A DNA stretch of 64,000 nucleotides from Enoplosus armatus (taxonomy: Eukaryota > Chordata > Actinopteri > Centrarchiformes > Enoplosidae): assembly GCF_043641665.1 (NCBI RefSeq), contig NC_092189.1:16336833-16400832 (forward strand), written 5' to 3'. The stretch's first letter is position 1. Each line of letters begins with the position of its first letter. Made by a program: the position numbers and the translations under genes. The notes beneath the pieces are model-generated. The model did not search any database. It worked only from the letters and a program-made list of their open reading frames with translations, and was not told the DNA's origin. Positions 60,895-64,000 of this stretch are shown here, piece by piece.

Positions 60895-61834
60895 AGAGAT
60901 CCATGGTTTAGACCCAGACCATGGTCACACATTGAACTGCACTCTATGGCTACAAGCCTGGCACGCTTAAGTGCACAGCTATGGATTAGCGGTTAGCCCA
61001 GCAGTACCCCTTGATTATGCACTTTGTGGTGACAACCTGAGCACGACTCCATTATAATTGACCTCCTGTTAAACCAAGCAAGCTCAAACTTTCTCATAAT
61101 GGTACCTGTGAATAAATCTTTAGGTTCTTTACCTGATGCGTGGCCAAGTCACATGGCATTTCACTCTTCAATTACCTGACAAAGGCAGACCTCCTACTCC
61201 CCAGACTTCATTATCACTACGTGCTCTTTGGGTGTCCCAAATGGCAATTATCTCACCATGTTCACAGGTGATTCAGCATGAGTTCCATTAGTCTCTTGGT
61301 AGAATGCTGTTACATTAGTTCATGGCCTCTGATCTCTTGTTAGTTTCCAGGCCACAGTAATGACAAATTGGAGCAGACTCTGAATCAAATTTCAAATAAA
61401 AAAAAGAAACATCATGTCATTTCAAAGAAACATTTTATTCAGGGTGTAGTACTATAATAGAGTACAATATTTCTTTATGAGCAACACTGGTAGCCAGGTT
61501 TCCAAATACCATAAATAGCTCTTTCTGTATGGAATCAAATAAGGGTCATGAAATGATGTTCACAGGGAATGTCCTGAGTTGAGATACAAGTTGAGCAGCT
61601 GCACAGCCAGGGAGCAGGATGACCACAGCATCACTGCAGGAGACGTGAGGGAAAAGAAGGATTTTAATTCTACAGCTCAGATCACACATCACTAAGCAGC
61701 TGGAGCATCTACACACAAACATTCAGACATGTACAGCACCAATGCATCCTGAAACACAGTATGCATTTACCTGGGCCGAGGGTAACAGTGATATTCCAAC
61801 TTCTACAGTCTGACTTTGTTTTTCATTTCAATCT
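60895..61834. other. Unique non-coding DNA
   Basis: Single-copy sequence; nothing recognised apart from the short palindrome. Confidence 0.5.
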
Positions 61835-61885
61835 GTGCATCAGAATCAGAAATACTTTATTGATCAGGAATAGAAATAACACTCA
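61835..61885 (-). mobile_element. Short LINE 3'-tail fragment
   Basis: ATCAGAATCAGAAATACTTT followed by ATTGATCAGGAATAG resembles the 3' tail found on teleost CR1/L2/Rex1-type elements, here with TTTATTGATC in place of the TTTATTGCCAAG of the copy at 3426. Only the tail is present, as expected from strong 5' truncation. Orientation is minus. Confidence 0.5.
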
Positions 61886-63164
61886 AAATCAAATGAGAAA
61901 CAAAGACATCTTTCTATTAACATGTCATGCTTTGCATTTGTAGTATTTATTCAGACAAATCTGATCTGTATTGTTTTTGTATGTGGTGGGTGTTTATGCC
62001 ATTGACACTGCTATTATTTGGATACTGATGCATGATAGTCATGATTCTACATCACCTATTACAATAATGAAGCCTGAAACAACAGTTGGCTGCTTAACAG
62101 CACAATTGTTATTGCAAAGAGCTGTCTATCAAATTTCCCATGATCCTTTTCATGATGTCCATGTCTCGTCTTCTGCGTTGACTTTCTGACAACATAGCTC
62201 ATGAATGCAATGCTGGACGGCAGCCAACTTTAACATGAGTCAGAGGTGTTTTGGATTGGTGTGAGGCTGGATCCAAGTGGTGTCTTTGTCTCGGCAGGCT
62301 TTTAAAATAAGTCTGCACTTTCAACTAAGGTCATTTTGACAAATGTTAAACAAGACTCTGTATATTGACTCTCATGGATAACTTAACTCAAATGCTTGCC
62401 TGGAAGGTAAAATATATATAATATTATAAATATGGACTTTAAGGGTGGACAAAAAAGGCTGGACAAATAAAGTTTAATTGGACTGAAGCTATGTTTTCCT
62501 CATAGGCTTCTCAGCAAAATTAATGCTGAACAAAAATTGTATTTGGAAACATCCCTAGTCTCCATAAATCACCACATAATTCCAATAAGTGGGTGTGATT
62601 GCCATTCATGGGAACTGGATCAGGATACAAGATTGGCAACTGCAACTGCTATTATGGCTCTGATTTAGTCTAGCTATTTGTACAATACATCTCCAGCCAT
62701 TACACATGATGAAATTTAAAATATGATGTCGTAGCTTATTACAGATGCATTTTGGTTATTATTCTCACTCTAGGTTCTAAATGTACAGTGTGTTATATCT
62801 GAAATTTTACCAAAGGCCTTCTCTCAATATGGCAGTCACCAATGACCAATCAAGTTGCATATTTGTGAAGTGATAACAATCACCCAGCACCATGCATAAA
62901 CATCCATGTCAAAAGAATTTAGATCACTGGCCATCATTGGAGAGAGGTTCCTGTGGTGTGTGTTGCTCATCTGTGTGATTGATGATAGGGCCTTGCTCTC
63001 TGTGGTCTATGACAGGGCCTCAGTGGACTAGTCCCATAGCAACTACTCAAATGTGACAAGCAGACCAAGCTGGCAGACACTGGCCAAGGTGAGAGCAGGA
63101 CAGATGGGAAGCCTCTCTCCAGAGTATCTTCCACAAAGCAGAACCAAACAAACTGCTTAAGGAT
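61886..63164. other. Unique non-coding DNA, no gene seen
   Basis: Single-copy AT-rich sequence. The frame 61971-62189 has no signature. Confidence 0.5.
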
Positions 63165-63200
63165 TCACTTTAGATTCCCCTCCCTTCCCATCTTGCAGGC

Positions 63201-63524
63201 ATGGCCCTCTTCTGGCTCCTCCAACAGGTCTTTTTCATTTACGTTTTGACACTGGTGTTCTTCACGCTCCCTTGCTGCACCGAGCCCCAGGTCTTCAAGG
63301 TTAATCAGTCTGGTTGGTTGTGTATGCCAGGATGCATCTGTAATCTCGTGGAATTGTCCATATATCACACCGAGAATGTTAGGGAAAGCAGGAGCACAGC
63401 CTCTCTCAATAACCCACACAGTGGACTTATAATGCGTTTGGACAGACAATGCTCTCCTGTGATTTGCTGTCAAATTTTACAACAACGGAGAGAGGTGCGG
63501 GTGGAGCGCGTGCGAGTCACCTGA
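63201..63524 (+). other. Speculative small ORF after a splice acceptor
   Basis: A 107-codon frame starts at ATG 63201, two bases after a strong acceptor (pyrimidine tract then GCAG ending at 63198). Residues 2-25 are hydrophobic (LFWLLQQVFFIYVLTLVFF) and are followed by TLPCC, which would fit a signal peptide. An N-glycosylation sequon NQS follows. The rest has no domain that I recognise, and a minus-strand frame (63165-63473) overlaps it. It could be a first coding exon of a small secreted protein or a T-rich coincidence; the second is more likely. Confidence 0.12.
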
Positions 63525-63955
63525 GGGGAGGGCAATGCTCACACCACCAGTCAACCGGGCCCAGCTCCTCCTCTTCACGCCTGAACGGCATCCTAAACAT
63601 GGCTGTGCTGACCTTGCGAGCAGCCATTAAACACCTGGAGGAATTCTCCCCATCTAATTACATTTGCCACTGCCAGCCCTTGAGTGAAAACAGGGACTGT
63701 TCCCCATAGTGGTGTTTCAGAAAAAGTGAATGGTGTCAAGTTAAGTTCATTTTTAATTATTCTGTCAAAGCATGACTATTTTATTGGAAGTTAACAGACA
63801 CTTAGAATCTTTGGATGTTGAGAGACATGACCTGTACAAAGGAACAATGACATGACAGTCTGTCTGATGTGAATAGCTCCTTTACCAAATCCAATAATGA
63901 ATACATTTTAATTCAGTTTAATCAATATCATAATCAAATTCTAAATACTCTGCAT
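63525..63955. other. Non-coding DNA
   Basis: Single-copy sequence up to the last MITE. Nothing recognised. Confidence 0.5.
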
Positions 63956-64000
63956 TAGGGCTCAACTAACGATTCTTTTCTCAATTAATCTATAAAATGT
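63956..64000 (+). mobile_element. MITE-like repeat, copy E, cut by window end
   Basis: TAGGGCTCAACTAACGATTC at the start is the clearest copy of the family terminus in the window; CAATTAATCTATAAAATGT follows as in the other copies. The element continues beyond 64000. Confidence 0.75.

Noticed and set aside
1..64000. CRISPR array, operon, phage or bacterial features
   Set aside because: The sequence has vertebrate repeats and microsatellites, no regular repeat-spacer pattern and no dense coding.

Overview
The window looks like non-coding DNA from a ray-finned (teleost) fish. It is AT-rich with scattered CpG-poor sequence, abundant microsatellites, and old transposable elements that I recognise from many teleost genomes: a CR1/L2/Rex1-type LINE, RTE-like 3' tails, a SINE-like repeat with a (CCAT)n end, a five-copy MITE family, and a GCTAACATGC-rich repeat. 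I found no convincing protein-coding exon of a host gene. The only long reading frame with recognisable protein signatures is the reverse transcriptase of the LINE. The window is best read as a gene desert or a large intron; I cannot tell which from the sequence alone.

Layout: 1-3425 is unique non-coding DNA with a possible regulatory block near 1.8-2.0 kb. 3426-4815 is a 5'-truncated LINE on the minus strand with one in-frame stop. 4816-15225 is mostly unique sequence with two candidate conserved elements. 15226-17600 holds a SINE-like repeat, a TA microsatellite, a phased array of forkhead-like octamers and an RTE-like 3' tail. 17697-18870 is a CpG-richer block with promoter-like features and two possible splice donors; it is the best candidate for the start of an unannotated transcript. 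19574-27173 carries three MITE copies, an interleaved inverted repeat and a second, badly decayed copy of the 3.4-kb LINE family. 27174-35600 is featureless. 35617-36890 has GA/GACA microsatellites, a second SINE-like copy and a possible further repeat. 37.7-40.2 kb has a candidate regulatory block, two CTCF-like motifs and opposed GA and CT tracts. 40.2-46.4 kb is unique apart from a near-perfect palindrome and a candidate conserved element. 46.4-52.1 kb has a MITE copy, an RTE-like tail and the GCTAACATGC repeat. 53.3-61.9 kb is marked by GT/CA microsatellites, a small CpG-richer block and two candidate conserved elements. The end holds a speculative small open frame after a good splice acceptor and a MITE cut by the window edge.

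There are no genes working together here. The functional content, if any, is regulatory: AT-rich homeodomain-type blocks, the CpG-rich block, phased or paired factor sites and CTCF-like motifs. Calls of conservation are inference, because no comparison could be run. Repeat-family names rest on memory of teleost repeats plus alignments between copies inside this window. I did not find evidence for a new biological system; the items most worth checking are the CpG-rich block at 17.7-18.9 kb, the phased octamers at 17.25 kb and the interleaved inverted repeats at 22.9 kb.
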